Below, piece by piece: positions 48,330 through 56,119 of a stretch of 57,334 nt of DNA. Source of the DNA: Alphaproteobacteria bacterium (GTDB lineage Bacteria; Pseudomonadota; Alphaproteobacteria; Micavibrionales; UBA2020); the NCBI GenBank assembly GCA_004297545.1, contig SCTB01000051.1:1-57334 (forward strand), read 5' to 3'. Within the stretch, counting starts at the first letter, position 1; each line of letters begins with the position of its first letter. The notes beneath the pieces were generated by a model, which made no database searches, was not told where the DNA came from, and saw nothing but the letters and a program-made list of their open reading frames with translations. The position numbers and the translations under genes are program-made.

Positions 48330-48593
48330 TTATCCGCCTGCGGCGTTTACCCGGTTTGAGGCTGGTTTGATGCGCGCGTGATGCACGCTTGTTATGCGCT
48401 TGGTGCATGCTTGATATGCGCTCTTAAGGCCTTCTTTAACCGCTTTCAGCCCGCTGTTTACGTAGATTTCTGTAGCTTTTGAACCCCCTTTTTGCAGCTT
48501 TCCAACATGCCGCCAAACCGTTCCCAGCCGTGGAGTCGCGGCCCTTATAACCGCTTCCAGCCCCGCCGCCTGCACTGCTTCCAACCCATTCAA
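48330..48593 (-). CDS. Possible small repetitive protein (doubtful)
   Basis: 87 residues with repeated GLEAV / GLKAV / GSKAT elements about every 8-40 residues (NGLEAVQAAGLEAVIRAA, SGLKAVKEGLKSAYQA). The repetition comes from repeated DNA blocks and no ribosome site was found, so it may be non-coding. Kept only because the frame is open across all repeats. Confidence 0.25.
   Translation of the reverse strand: MNGLEAVQAAGLEAVIRAATPRLGTVWRHVGKLQKGGSKATEIYVNSGLKAVKEGLKSAYQACTKRITSVHHARIKPASNRVNAAGG
48368..48422. repeat. 11-bp tandem repeat, five units
   Basis: Five consecutive 11-base units with consensus close to TGATGCGCGCT: TGATGCGCGCG, TGATGCACGCT, TGTTATGCGCT, TGGTGCATGCT, TGATATGCGCT. 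Because 11 is not a multiple of three the units shift reading frame, which argues for a DNA-level origin. Confidence 0.8.
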
Positions 48594-48898
48594 AACCCGC
48601 GTTTTAAGCGTTCATTTACCCTGCGATGATACTATGGAATATAGTACCGCTTTTATTTGGGGTGGAGTCCCGGCTGGCGGCCTTTGTGCTTAGCTGCCCT
48701 GTCCGGTTTTATGGAGCTTGCGGGATTAGTCTCTTACGTTGGGGTATGTCAGGCTTTTCGCTCGTCTCCTGTTCTTGAGCACATTACTTTCTTCGTGGCC
48801 GGCCGGGCCTGCTCCCGGCCGGTTTCACGTTTTTTAAGGTTTTCTTTTGCGCGGCTTTGGCGGAAACTTGGGGGACGCGACAAATACGGGAGATGAAG

Positions 48899-49510
48899 AT
48901 GTTCGACTACACCTTGAATGCAAACTGGGCAGGCTATCTGTCGACATTCCTCTGGATGATTTCCGTGATGGTTGTGCTGGGCGTCGTGCTCATGATCGGC
49001 GTCTACAACCGCATCCAGGCTTTGCGCCAGCGCCGCAAGAACGCCTTTGCCGATGTCGACGTGCAGCTGAAGCTGCGCCACGATCTTGTCCCCAACCTGG
49101 TCGCCACCGTCAAGGGCTATGCCGAACATGAAAAGGGCCTGCTGGAGAACGTGACGGCGGCGCGCGCGGCCGCCATGCGCGGCGGCGGCATCACCGAGCG
49201 CGTCAAGGCCGAGCAGGCGCTGGGCGCGGCGGTGACGAGCCTGCTGGCGGTCGCCGAAAATTACCCGGACCTGAAGGCCGATGCCAATTTCCGCCAGCTG
49301 CAGGCGGATCTTTCCGACATCGAGAACAAGATCGCCGCCGCGCGCCGTTTCTTCAACAACGCGACGAACGAGTACAACACGACGATCACGCAGATTCCCG
49401 GCGTCTTCCTCGCGAAGATCATGCACTTAAGCGAGGAATTATTCTTCGAGCTGGAGCCCGAGGAGCAGAAAGCCGTCCAAACGCCGCCGAAAGTGAACTT
49501 CGGGACCTGA
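48899..49510 (+). CDS. lemA: LemA-family membrane protein
   Basis: 203 residues from the ATG at 48899, six bases after GGGAG. One membrane segment (about 15-37, LWMISVMVVLGVVLMIGVYN), then the LemA helical domain with the signature RKNAFADVDVQLKLRHDLVPNL, and ending YNTTITQIPGVFLAKI. LemA proteins often sit next to M48 peptidases; here one follows after the Rieske gene. Cellular role of LemA is unclear. Confidence 0.93.
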   Translation: MFDYTLNANWAGYLSTFLWMISVMVVLGVVLMIGVYNRIQALRQRRKNAFADVDVQLKLRHDLVPNLVATVKGYAEHEKGLLENVTAARAAAMRGGGITERVKAEQALGAAVTSLLAVAENYPDLKADANFRQLQADLSDIENKIAAARRFFNNATNEYNTTITQIPGVFLAKIMHLSEELFFELEPEEQKAVQTPPKVNFGT

Positions 49511-50623
49511 ATGAACCGCGGCGTCAACCGGCACACCCAGGCCTTTCGCGACATGCGCGTTTTCAACAACTGGAATGTCGTCGCCAGAGGATGGTACATT
49601 GCATGCAAGGGCGGGGATCTGCCGCCGGCATCCGTGAAATCGATCGAGATCTGCGGCCAGCGCATCGCCGTTTTCCGCGATCAAAAAGGCAAGACTCATG
49701 CGCTCGACGGTTTCTGCCCGCACATGGGCGCGGATCTGGGCCTTGGAAAAGTGAAGGGCGACCGGCTGCAGTGCTTCTTCCATCAGTGGTCTTTCGATCC
49801 TGCGGGAAACTGCGTCGATATCCCCTGCCTGGCGACGCCGTCGCCGCTTCACGGCAAAGCCAGGCTGCAGGCCTATGCGACCGAAGAAAAATACGGCTTC
49901 GTCTGGATCTACCCCGCCGGCAAGGCGCCGTTCGGCGTCGCCGACATACCCGATCTGGAAGGGAAAAAGCTGGTCTTTCGCCACGGCAAGGCGTTTGAAC
50001 GCCGCTGCCACCATCATATCAACATGATCAACGGCATCGATGCCCAGCATCTGCGCACCGTGCACCAGATCAACATCGACATGAACGTCGATATCGAACT
50101 CCGCGACCAAAATACGGCGCTCGACATCACCATGCGCGGCGAATTCCCCGGCAAGACGCGCCGCGAAAGACTCGGGCGTTTTTTGCTCGGCAGGCGCTAT
50201 GAATATAAAATGCGCTATGCCGACGGCTGCATCGGCGCCCTGAGCATCATGCGCGGCGTATATCTTTTTGGCGGCAAGCGGAAACTGCCGCATCTGAACA
50301 TGATTTATGCCTACCAGCCGGTGAAGGGGGGCGCGCGCGTTCAGCCCATTTACGTCGCCGAAAAGCGTAGCGGAATCTGGGGAGGCATCAAAAGTTATTT
50401 TCTGATGTGGATGATGCAGATCGCCTATTTCGCGCTCCGGGATGAGGACGGGTTTGTTTACGATAACATTCGCTTCAACCCCGAGGCGCTCCTGCCCATC
50501 GACCGGCCCGTGGCCAGATACATGGCTTACGTGAATGCGCTCGAGCCGTCGATCTGGTCCGCCGACTGGAAAAAAGAGCAGACGGAGCGCGTTTCGCCGT
50601 TGCAATCGAACAGCGCGGCATGA
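49511..50623 (+). CDS. Rieske [2Fe-2S] aromatic-ring-hydroxylating-type oxygenase
   Basis: 370 residues, starting one base after the LemA stop. The Rieske cluster ligands are Cys69-Pro-His71 (FCPHMGADLGLG) and Cys88-x-x-His91 (CFFHQWSFD). The C-terminal half has the mononuclear iron site region NGIDAQHLRTVHQI and resembles the oxygenase alpha-subunit fold used for sterol or aromatic oxidation, but the substrate is unknown and no reductase gene is adjacent. A membrane-leaning stretch (SYFLMWMMQIAYFAL) may bind lipid. Its presence in a LemA unit is unusual. Confidence 0.88.
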   Translation: MNRGVNRHTQAFRDMRVFNNWNVVARGWYIACKGGDLPPASVKSIEICGQRIAVFRDQKGKTHALDGFCPHMGADLGLGKVKGDRLQCFFHQWSFDPAGNCVDIPCLATPSPLHGKARLQAYATEEKYGFVWIYPAGKAPFGVADIPDLEGKKLVFRHGKAFERRCHHHINMINGIDAQHLRTVHQINIDMNVDIELRDQNTALDITMRGEFPGKTRRERLGRFLLGRRYEYKMRYADGCIGALSIMRGVYLFGGKRKLPHLNMIYAYQPVKGGARVQPIYVAEKRSGIWGGIKSYFLMWMMQIAYFALRDEDGFVYDNIRFNPEALLPIDRPVARYMAYVNALEPSIWSADWKKEQTERVSPLQSNSAA

Positions 50624-50650
50624 TTCCACGGACTGGCGGAAGCTTCTCGC

Positions 50651-50965
50651 CTAGAATCCCGGCCCCTTGATGCGGCGCTGGTGGTGCAGCGCGATGTCGA
50701 GCGCCGTTTCGAACTCATGCGCAATCATCGGATAATAATGCACGCCTTCGGCCGCATGGATCAGTGTGACGCGGATGCTTTCGAGATATCTGCTGTCCGG
50801 CCCGTTCGCAGCCAGGCGTTCTTCGGCCTGCTTTAAATCCTCTGCAATGGTATTCAGCACGAAGAAATGATCGGGGCTGCGTTTTGCGGCATCCTCGAAA
50901 TGCGCGCGGATATCCGGCAGCGCGGCCGCGAAAACATGGTGTTCTTCGGGTAAACGGTTTCTCAT
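50651..50965 (-). CDS. Small helical protein of unknown function
   Basis: 104 residues from the ATG at 50963-50965, with GAGGAG 9 bases upstream. Mostly helical with several His (EEHHVF, EGVHYYPMIAHEFETALDIALHHQ), ending RIKGPGF. The His/Glu pattern might bind metal but no motif matches a family I can name. Convergent with the Rieske gene, 27 bases apart. Confidence 0.62.
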   Translation of the reverse strand: MRNRLPEEHHVFAAALPDIRAHFEDAAKRSPDHFFVLNTIAEDLKQAEERLAANGPDSRYLESIRVTLIHAAEGVHYYPMIAHEFETALDIALHHQRRIKGPGF

Positions 50966-51275
50966 GGGTGGTACACTCCTCTTTCTATAAGCCCGCATGA
51001 TGAGCGGGTCTTGTTGTTGATGGCTGAAAAGCAATAATTGCCGCTGACGAGCAAGGCGCGTTTTTTGAAAACGGGATTGTTCGGGGTCCTTCGTGCAAGC
51101 GGGGCTTGTGTGACAGCCAGCGCTTCTTTTCCAAGGATCGGCAAAGCGGCAGTGCTGCTTCAACCGTGGTTCACTCTACTCCCATAGGGTTCGGTGTCAA
51201 GAAAAATGCTTTCCTGCGCCCCGCGCAGCGCAATATAATGCTGATTATACAGGCGTTTTTTCCAGGAGTCGCATT
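50966..51275 (-). other. Intergenic region between divergent genes
   Basis: 310 bases. A minus-strand TTGACA (51195-51200) with TAGAGT (51173-51178) at 16-base spacing could drive the small gene with a long leader. A plus-strand TATAAT (51234-51239) precedes the M48 gene. No gene seen. Confidence 0.45.
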
Positions 51276-52454
51276 TTGGCCGCCGGTCTTGCCACCTATC
51301 AGTGGAACAACCAGATCAAGTCCGTCCTTCTGCTGGCGGGCTTCCCGTTTTTGCTGCTGCTGATGGTCTGGGCGTTCTTCTTCGCGGGCGATCTGTGGTG
51401 GCAGTCGCATGCCGACCTGCGGAATATCCAGGGCGCCTACGACCTCTATAACAGCATGGACCGCGACGGGAATGTCGGCGGGAATGTCGCGCCCGCCGCT
51501 TTTTCGCCGGGAACGAAGCATGCGGTGAATGCCGGATTTTACGGCGTCGTTCAATACGGCCCCTATGCCTTCGGCGTCGCGCTGATCTGGTTCGCCATCG
51601 CGTTTTTCTTCCACGCCGAGCTGATGCGCATGGCGACGCGTTCGCAGCCGATCACGCGCCAGCAGATGCCGCGCATTTATAATATGCTCGAAAACCTCTG
51701 TATCTCGCGCGGCCTTGCCAGGCCGCAGTTCGAGGTCATCGACAGCCCGGCGCTGAACGCCTTTGCGACCGGCATCGACGAGAAAAGCTACCGCATCGTG
51801 CTGACGCGCGGCATCATCGAAAAGCTGTCCGACGACGAGCTTGAATCCGTCATCGGCCACGAGCTCACCCATATCATCAACCGCGACGCGCGGCTGCTGA
51901 TCATCGCCGTGATATTCGTCGGTATGATCAGCTTTTTCGCGCAGATGCTCTCGCGCACGCTGATGCACGGGACGCGCCCGAATTACTATGCGCGGCGCGA
52001 CGACCGCAGGGGCGGCGGCATCCTGATTTCGATGCTGATCGCGATGGCGATCCTGTTCATCGGGTATATTTTCGCCATCGCCATCCGCTTCGCCCTGTCG
52101 CGCAAGCGCGAGTACCTGGCGGATGCCGGGTCGATCGAGCTCACCAAAAACCCCGAGGCGATGATGCGCGCGCTCTTGCGCATTTCCGGCAACGACGCGG
52201 TGAACGGCATGCCGAACGAGGTGCAGCAGATGTGCATCGAGAATTCGAGCGCCTTCCTGGGCCTGTTTGCGACCCACCCGCCGATTGCGGATCGCATCCG
52301 CGTCATTTCGGAGAATACCCAAACGCCGGTCCCCCGGCTTCCTGTCACGCTGCGCCGCACGCCGGAATCGCCCTGGGGACGCGGCGGGCCCCCGCAACCA
52401 CCGGCGCGCCCGGCTGGCCCCTGGGGGCAGGGTCCGCTTCACCCGCCGTCTTAA
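51276..52454 (+). CDS. M48-family membrane zinc peptidase (HtpX-like) with proline tail
   Basis: 392 residues, TTG start 7 bases after AGGAG. Two membrane segments at about 18-38 and 95-113, the active site HELTH (195-199) in ESVIGHELTHIINRDARLL, two more membrane segments, and the third ligand Glu in SRKREYLADAGSIELT. HtpX-like proteins degrade damaged membrane proteins, with the active site in the cytosol. After the catalytic core comes a Pro/Gly/Trp extension ending GPLHPPS, a tail-2-like feature not needed for the M48 fold. Confidence 0.93.
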   Translation: MAAGLATYQWNNQIKSVLLLAGFPFLLLLMVWAFFFAGDLWWQSHADLRNIQGAYDLYNSMDRDGNVGGNVAPAAFSPGTKHAVNAGFYGVVQYGPYAFGVALIWFAIAFFFHAELMRMATRSQPITRQQMPRIYNMLENLCISRGLARPQFEVIDSPALNAFATGIDEKSYRIVLTRGIIEKLSDDELESVIGHELTHIINRDARLLIIAVIFVGMISFFAQMLSRTLMHGTRPNYYARRDDRRGGGILISMLIAMAILFIGYIFAIAIRFALSRKREYLADAGSIELTKNPEAMMRALLRISGNDAVNGMPNEVQQMCIENSSAFLGLFATHPPIADRIRVISENTQTPVPRLPVTLRRTPESPWGRGGPPQPPARPAGPWGQGPLHPPS

Positions 52455-52555
52455 TAAAATGAGATAAAACAAATACTTGATTGAAATCAAAGAACACTTG
52501 CGCCATAGCTGTATTTTACATATAATGGTTCCCATTGAAAAATATCGGGGTTTTC

Positions 52556-53677
52556 ATGGGTATGGCGGCAACAGCATTTTCGAAAGCACAGCGCAAGGGC
52601 CTGCTCCGGCGTCTGAGTCTCGCCGCGATGCTGACGCTATCGCTGGCGCCCTCCGCGCAGGCACAGGTCGTCAACAACGTGCCCTCGTCGGCCAGCAGCC
52701 GCCTGTCGCAGGGCTTCAATCAGGCCGCTATCCCGCCCGTTCCCGCCGACCTGAAAAGCTATGTCAGCAACCCCGCCGATGCGCCGGAAATCACGGCGAT
52801 CAAGGCGGAATTCGCAAAGACGGAGATGGGCATCGCGCTGCTGCGCTTCGCCAAGGACCACGACATCAAATTCGTTCTCGCCCCTGATCTTCCCCACAAG
52901 GCGCTGTACACCCCCGCCACGAGCACGATTTCCATCCGTCCCGGCCAGAAGCTGGAGGGACTGATGATGTATACGGCGCATGAAATCCGCCACGGCTGGC
53001 AGGACAAGGTGCTGGGTGCGATCGACATGGAGAATGGCGTCATGACGCCCTGGCAGCGCTGGACGCTGCGCCGCTATCTGGAGGCCGATGCGGAAGCATT
53101 TTCGGCGTTTTTCGAGGCGGACCGTTTGCGCAGCGGAATCCACATGCAGCCGGGTTTCGGCGAAGCAATGCCGGCCTCGATGATCGCGATGCGCCTGCGT
53201 GGCGAATTCTGGAGCAAGGACGGCCTGAACTTCGGGGAATACCGCCAGATGGCCTTCGAGCCCGCGCTCGAGCGGCTGCACACCTACAACAGGCTGCATC
53301 TCGATTACGTGGAGGAAGTGACTCTGAACTTCGGCAAGCAGGTGCTGGCCGCCGGCAACGACAAGGCGAAGCTGGCCGCGCTGGAGGCGCAGGTACAGAA
53401 CGCCCCCAGCGACGCGGCCTTCGAGGCATTCTTAAGGCATCTCGGCGGCGTCAGCCTCAACCCTGAGCGGCAGACCTCTCTGCAGTCCACGAGTGTGACG
53501 CGCGAAACGCTGCTGAACGATTACCCGCGGCGCATGATCAACCCGAGAGCCTCCCGGGAATTCCCGCCTGTCCTCGACAAAAGCATCGCCGACATGACCG
53601 CCCTGCAGGACGGCTATATCCGCGTGCTGCATAATACTTCCGGTAAAAAGCCCGCCCTGCCGAAACCCGGCGCATAA
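52556..53677 (+). CDS. Exported HExxH metallopeptidase-like protein (DUF6782-like)
   Basis: 373 residues from the ATG at 52556 (a TTG 21 bases upstream is possible). Signal peptide with basic n-region (AQRKGLLRR) and cleavage near AQA|Q. HEIRH (142-146) in MYTAHEIRHGWQDK and Glu176 in YLEADAEAFSAFFEAD. It ends KPALPKPGA (tail 2, very close to APKPGA of the 31479 protein). Third clear member of the family. It is less similar to the 31479/32720 pair than they are to each other. Confidence 0.8.
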   Translation: MGMAATAFSKAQRKGLLRRLSLAAMLTLSLAPSAQAQVVNNVPSSASSRLSQGFNQAAIPPVPADLKSYVSNPADAPEITAIKAEFAKTEMGIALLRFAKDHDIKFVLAPDLPHKALYTPATSTISIRPGQKLEGLMMYTAHEIRHGWQDKVLGAIDMENGVMTPWQRWTLRRYLEADAEAFSAFFEADRLRSGIHMQPGFGEAMPASMIAMRLRGEFWSKDGLNFGEYRQMAFEPALERLHTYNRLHLDYVEEVTLNFGKQVLAAGNDKAKLAALEAQVQNAPSDAAFEAFLRHLGGVSLNPERQTSLQSTSVTRETLLNDYPRRMINPRASREFPPVLDKSIADMTALQDGYIRVLHNTSGKKPALPKPGA

Positions 53678-53736
53678 GCCAGCCTTTCCAGAGGGTCGCC
53701 TTTACAAACGCCCCCCTTTCGCGGCATTCTTGACGC

Positions 53737-54564
53737 ATGCGCGTGTTCCTGATCAGCTCGGCCATGGTAATCCTCTTTCTGCTGCCGGATGTGGCGGAGG
53801 TCAAGAACTGGACCCTGCCCGGCATTATAAATACCCTGACGTTCATCCCGCATGCGGGGCTAGGGTATATGACGGTGTTTTTCCATGAGCTCGGGCATAC
53901 GGTGACCTCGTGGTCGTACGGCGAACTGGCGATCCCCGCCTTCAACTTCCGCGACGGGGGCGGCGTTTCCGTTCCCATCTTTCCCCGCACCTGGATTTTG
54001 CAGGCTCCCATATATGCCGGCGCCGCGTTTCTTTGCTGGGTTCTGTGGAGCGACGGGTATTACGGGCTGCTGATGTCTTTCCTGGCGCTGCTGGCCGTGC
54101 ATGCCGGGTTTTCGACGGGCGAGCATTATATCCTGCCCGTCAACTACATGGGCAACGGCGGCGCGGTCGTGATGGGGTGCTTCTGCATCTACCGCGCCGC
54201 GCTCAACAAAGTGGTGTCCGGCGCCGGGAACTTCCTGGAGCGCTACATGCATATGATTTTCGGGCTCTTTGCCGTCTTCGGCAAGTGCGGGCTGATACTG
54301 GCCTGGCAGCTGATGGCCAGCGACATCGCCCGTTCCGCCTATAACGAGGGTATCGGCGAAACCCACATGGCGAACGACTTCACGGTGCTTGCCGACCGCC
54401 TCAACTGCAAACTCGAGCATATCGGCGCCTTCCATATGCTCTTTACGCTCTTCAGCCTCGCGGTCATGGGATGGCTGATATTCGCGGGCTGGCAGGCCGA
54501 ACAGGAGGCGCGCGAAGATGAAAAAGCCGATATCCTCCGCCGCATCCCGCCGCGGAAGTCATGA
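53737..54564 (+). CDS. M50-like integral membrane protein, HELGH (first of three)
   Basis: 275 residues, about six hydrophobic segments. HELGH (50-54) in TVFFHELGHTVTSWSYGE is placed near the start of a membrane region as in M50 site-2 proteases; downstream GGG and NYMGNGG blocks are shared with the next two genes. The standard M50 NxxPxxxLD motif is not evident, so catalysis is not certain. It overlaps the next gene by 4 bp. Possible intramembrane peptidase. Confidence 0.75.
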   Translation: MRVFLISSAMVILFLLPDVAEVKNWTLPGIINTLTFIPHAGLGYMTVFFHELGHTVTSWSYGELAIPAFNFRDGGGVSVPIFPRTWILQAPIYAGAAFLCWVLWSDGYYGLLMSFLALLAVHAGFSTGEHYILPVNYMGNGGAVVMGCFCIYRAALNKVVSGAGNFLERYMHMIFGLFAVFGKCGLILAWQLMASDIARSAYNEGIGETHMANDFTVLADRLNCKLEHIGAFHMLFTLFSLAVMGWLIFAGWQAEQEAREDEKADILRRIPPRKS

Positions 54565-55358
54565 CGCGAAGTGCAACACCGCCGGTGCGCCTGTTTTTGT
54601 ATGCCTGCAGCCTTATGCCGTTTATGTCCCTCCCGTACATCTCGCTGGTTTACGGCATTGATTTCCCGTTTTCCGGTTTTTTCATGCTGCCGGTCTGGAC
54701 GGTCGATTCCCTCTCGATGCCCGTGCATGAACTGGGCCACGCCATAACCCTTTGGCTGTTTGGGGATCCCGCGTGGATAAGCATGAGTCCGGAAGGCAGC
54801 ATTTTCACTCTCTTTGCAAGACGAGAGCCATGGATACTCGCCCTGATCTATTTTTTCATGGCCGAAGCAACGATCTGGTGTTACCTCCGGAAGAAAACGC
54901 GCGCGCTGAAAATCCTCTGCTTATTGATCATCCTGCATGCTGCTCTTGCCTTCACCCGGGCCCACCTGATTCTTGCCATGTATATGGGCCAGGTCGCGGA
55001 ACTGGTTGTGGCGACCTGGGGCGCCTATGTCTGCCTGTTCCGGGGACGGCTTCCGGCGGCTTTGCCACCGGGATCGGCGGATACCTTTTTCCGGACGGGG
55101 GGAGTAGCCGCTGGGATTTACATTATTTTTGAAAATATTCTCCAAACAGGACTGATCATGTTCTGGACAGAGCGGGCCGCCCTGCGGTCCCAAGGGCAGG
55201 GCCAGTCCCATGGCCGCCATTATGTTGATGATATCGGGCTTGCCGCGGAAGCCCTGGGCGTCGGTACGCCTGCCACGGCAAGCGCCATTTTTGTTCTGGC
55301 TATCTGCTGCCTTGCGTTCCTCGGGTGCTGGGCGGCGACATGGCGGGAAGAATCATGA
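54561..55358 (+). CDS. M50-like integral membrane protein, HELGH (second of three)
   Basis: 265 residues, about six hydrophobic segments. HELGH (56-60) in SMPVHELGHAITLWLFGDPA; later YMGQVAELVVATWGAYVC aligns with the MGHGAEIIVG block of the third gene. Near the C-terminus HYVDDIGLAAEALGVGTPA aligns with DYQHAGDVVGLPVEAVTA of the third. Coupled by ATGA overlaps on both sides. Paralogous to its neighbours and probably acts with them or on related substrates. Confidence 0.75.
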   Translation: MTRSATPPVRLFLYACSLMPFMSLPYISLVYGIDFPFSGFFMLPVWTVDSLSMPVHELGHAITLWLFGDPAWISMSPEGSIFTLFARREPWILALIYFFMAEATIWCYLRKKTRALKILCLLIILHAALAFTRAHLILAMYMGQVAELVVATWGAYVCLFRGRLPAALPPGSADTFFRTGGVAAGIYIIFENILQTGLIMFWTERAALRSQGQGQSHGRHYVDDIGLAAEALGVGTPATASAIFVLAICCLAFLGCWAATWREES

Positions 55359-56119
55359 CGCGAAAAAATTTTTTCTGGTGCGTGGCGGTTTCCCTCACCT
55401 CCCTTATCCCTTACGCCTCGGATATCGCCGATCTCAACCTTCCGATCTGGTTGCGCTTCGCGCTGCTGCCGCTGGCGGAGGGCATGCATTATATGGAGGT
55501 TTTCTTTCACGAGCCGGGGCACGCCCTTTGCCACTGGCTGTTCGGCACGCCGGCGCTGCCTGTTTTCGACGTCGTCCATGGCGGCGGCATGACCTATTCG
55601 CTGGGCCGCTCCTATGCGCTGACCGCTTTCATTTATGCGCTGATGTTTTCCGGCATCCTGCTGCTGGCCCGGGCGAAGCGCCGCCGCCACGCCGCGTTTC
55701 TCGCAGCCTTCTCGGCGCTGCATGCGATCCTGATATATACCGGCTGGGACCTGTTCGTCACCATCATCATGGGACACGGCGCGGAGATCATCGTGGGGTC
55801 CGCCCTGCTGGCCGCGGCGCTGTCGCGTCCAGATCTTTTAAAGACAAGGGCGGAACGCTGCGTCGCGCTTGCCACGGGCCTGCATTTTTTCGGCCGCAAT
55901 GCGCTTTTGTGCGCGGGGCTTCTGATGAACGCCGCAAAACGGCGGGAATACGCGATGCAAAAGGGCATCCCCGGCCTGGGCGACTACCAGCATGCAGGGG
56001 ACGTCGTGGGCCTTCCGGTCGAAGCGGTCACGGCGGGGATGCTGGTTTTCCTGCTGGCGGCAGGCGCGCTGACCTGCCTTTATGTCAGGCGACGGCGTTT
56101 TTCGGTTTCTTCAGCCTGA
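55355..56119 (+). CDS. M50-like integral membrane protein, HEPGH (third of three)
   Basis: 254 residues from the ATG at 55355 (overlap with the previous stop). HEPGH (52-56) in EVFFHEPGHALCHWLFGTPALP: both His and the Glu are kept but the Leu is Pro, which may affect the helix. MGHGAEIIVGSALLAAAL and the C-terminal GD block match the second gene. Six hydrophobic segments. Its end overlaps the convergent gene by 35 bp. Activity uncertain. Confidence 0.73.
   Translation: MTRKNFFWCVAVSLTSLIPYASDIADLNLPIWLRFALLPLAEGMHYMEVFFHEPGHALCHWLFGTPALPVFDVVHGGGMTYSLGRSYALTAFIYALMFSGILLLARAKRRRHAAFLAAFSALHAILIYTGWDLFVTIIMGHGAEIIVGSALLAAALSRPDLLKTRAERCVALATGLHFFGRNALLCAGLLMNAAKRREYAMQKGIPGLGDYQHAGDVVGLPVEAVTAGMLVFLLAAGALTCLYVRRRRFSVSSA

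Larger units (their letters stand above)
48110..48898. other. 789-base region with repeats and at most one doubtful gene
   Basis: Contains the 11-bp tandem repeat (48368-48422), a set of loosely repeated CHGCTTYCARCC blocks (about 48439-48585) and GC-rich leader sequence of the lemA-like gene. One possible minus-strand reading frame (48330-48593) covers the repeats. No tRNA or other known RNA recognised. Confidence 0.5.

Noticed and set aside
48109..48381. 90-codon plus-strand frame in the repeat region
   Set aside because: No ribosome site, no family, and it runs into the tandem repeats.
48368..48422. CRISPR array
   Set aside because: Units are only 11 bases with no unique spacers, so this is a plain tandem repeat; no cas genes in the window.
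48857..48898. Longer LemA start at 48857
   Set aside because: The added residues are unlike LemA N-termini and the ribosome site GGGAG is correctly spaced only for the ATG at 48899.
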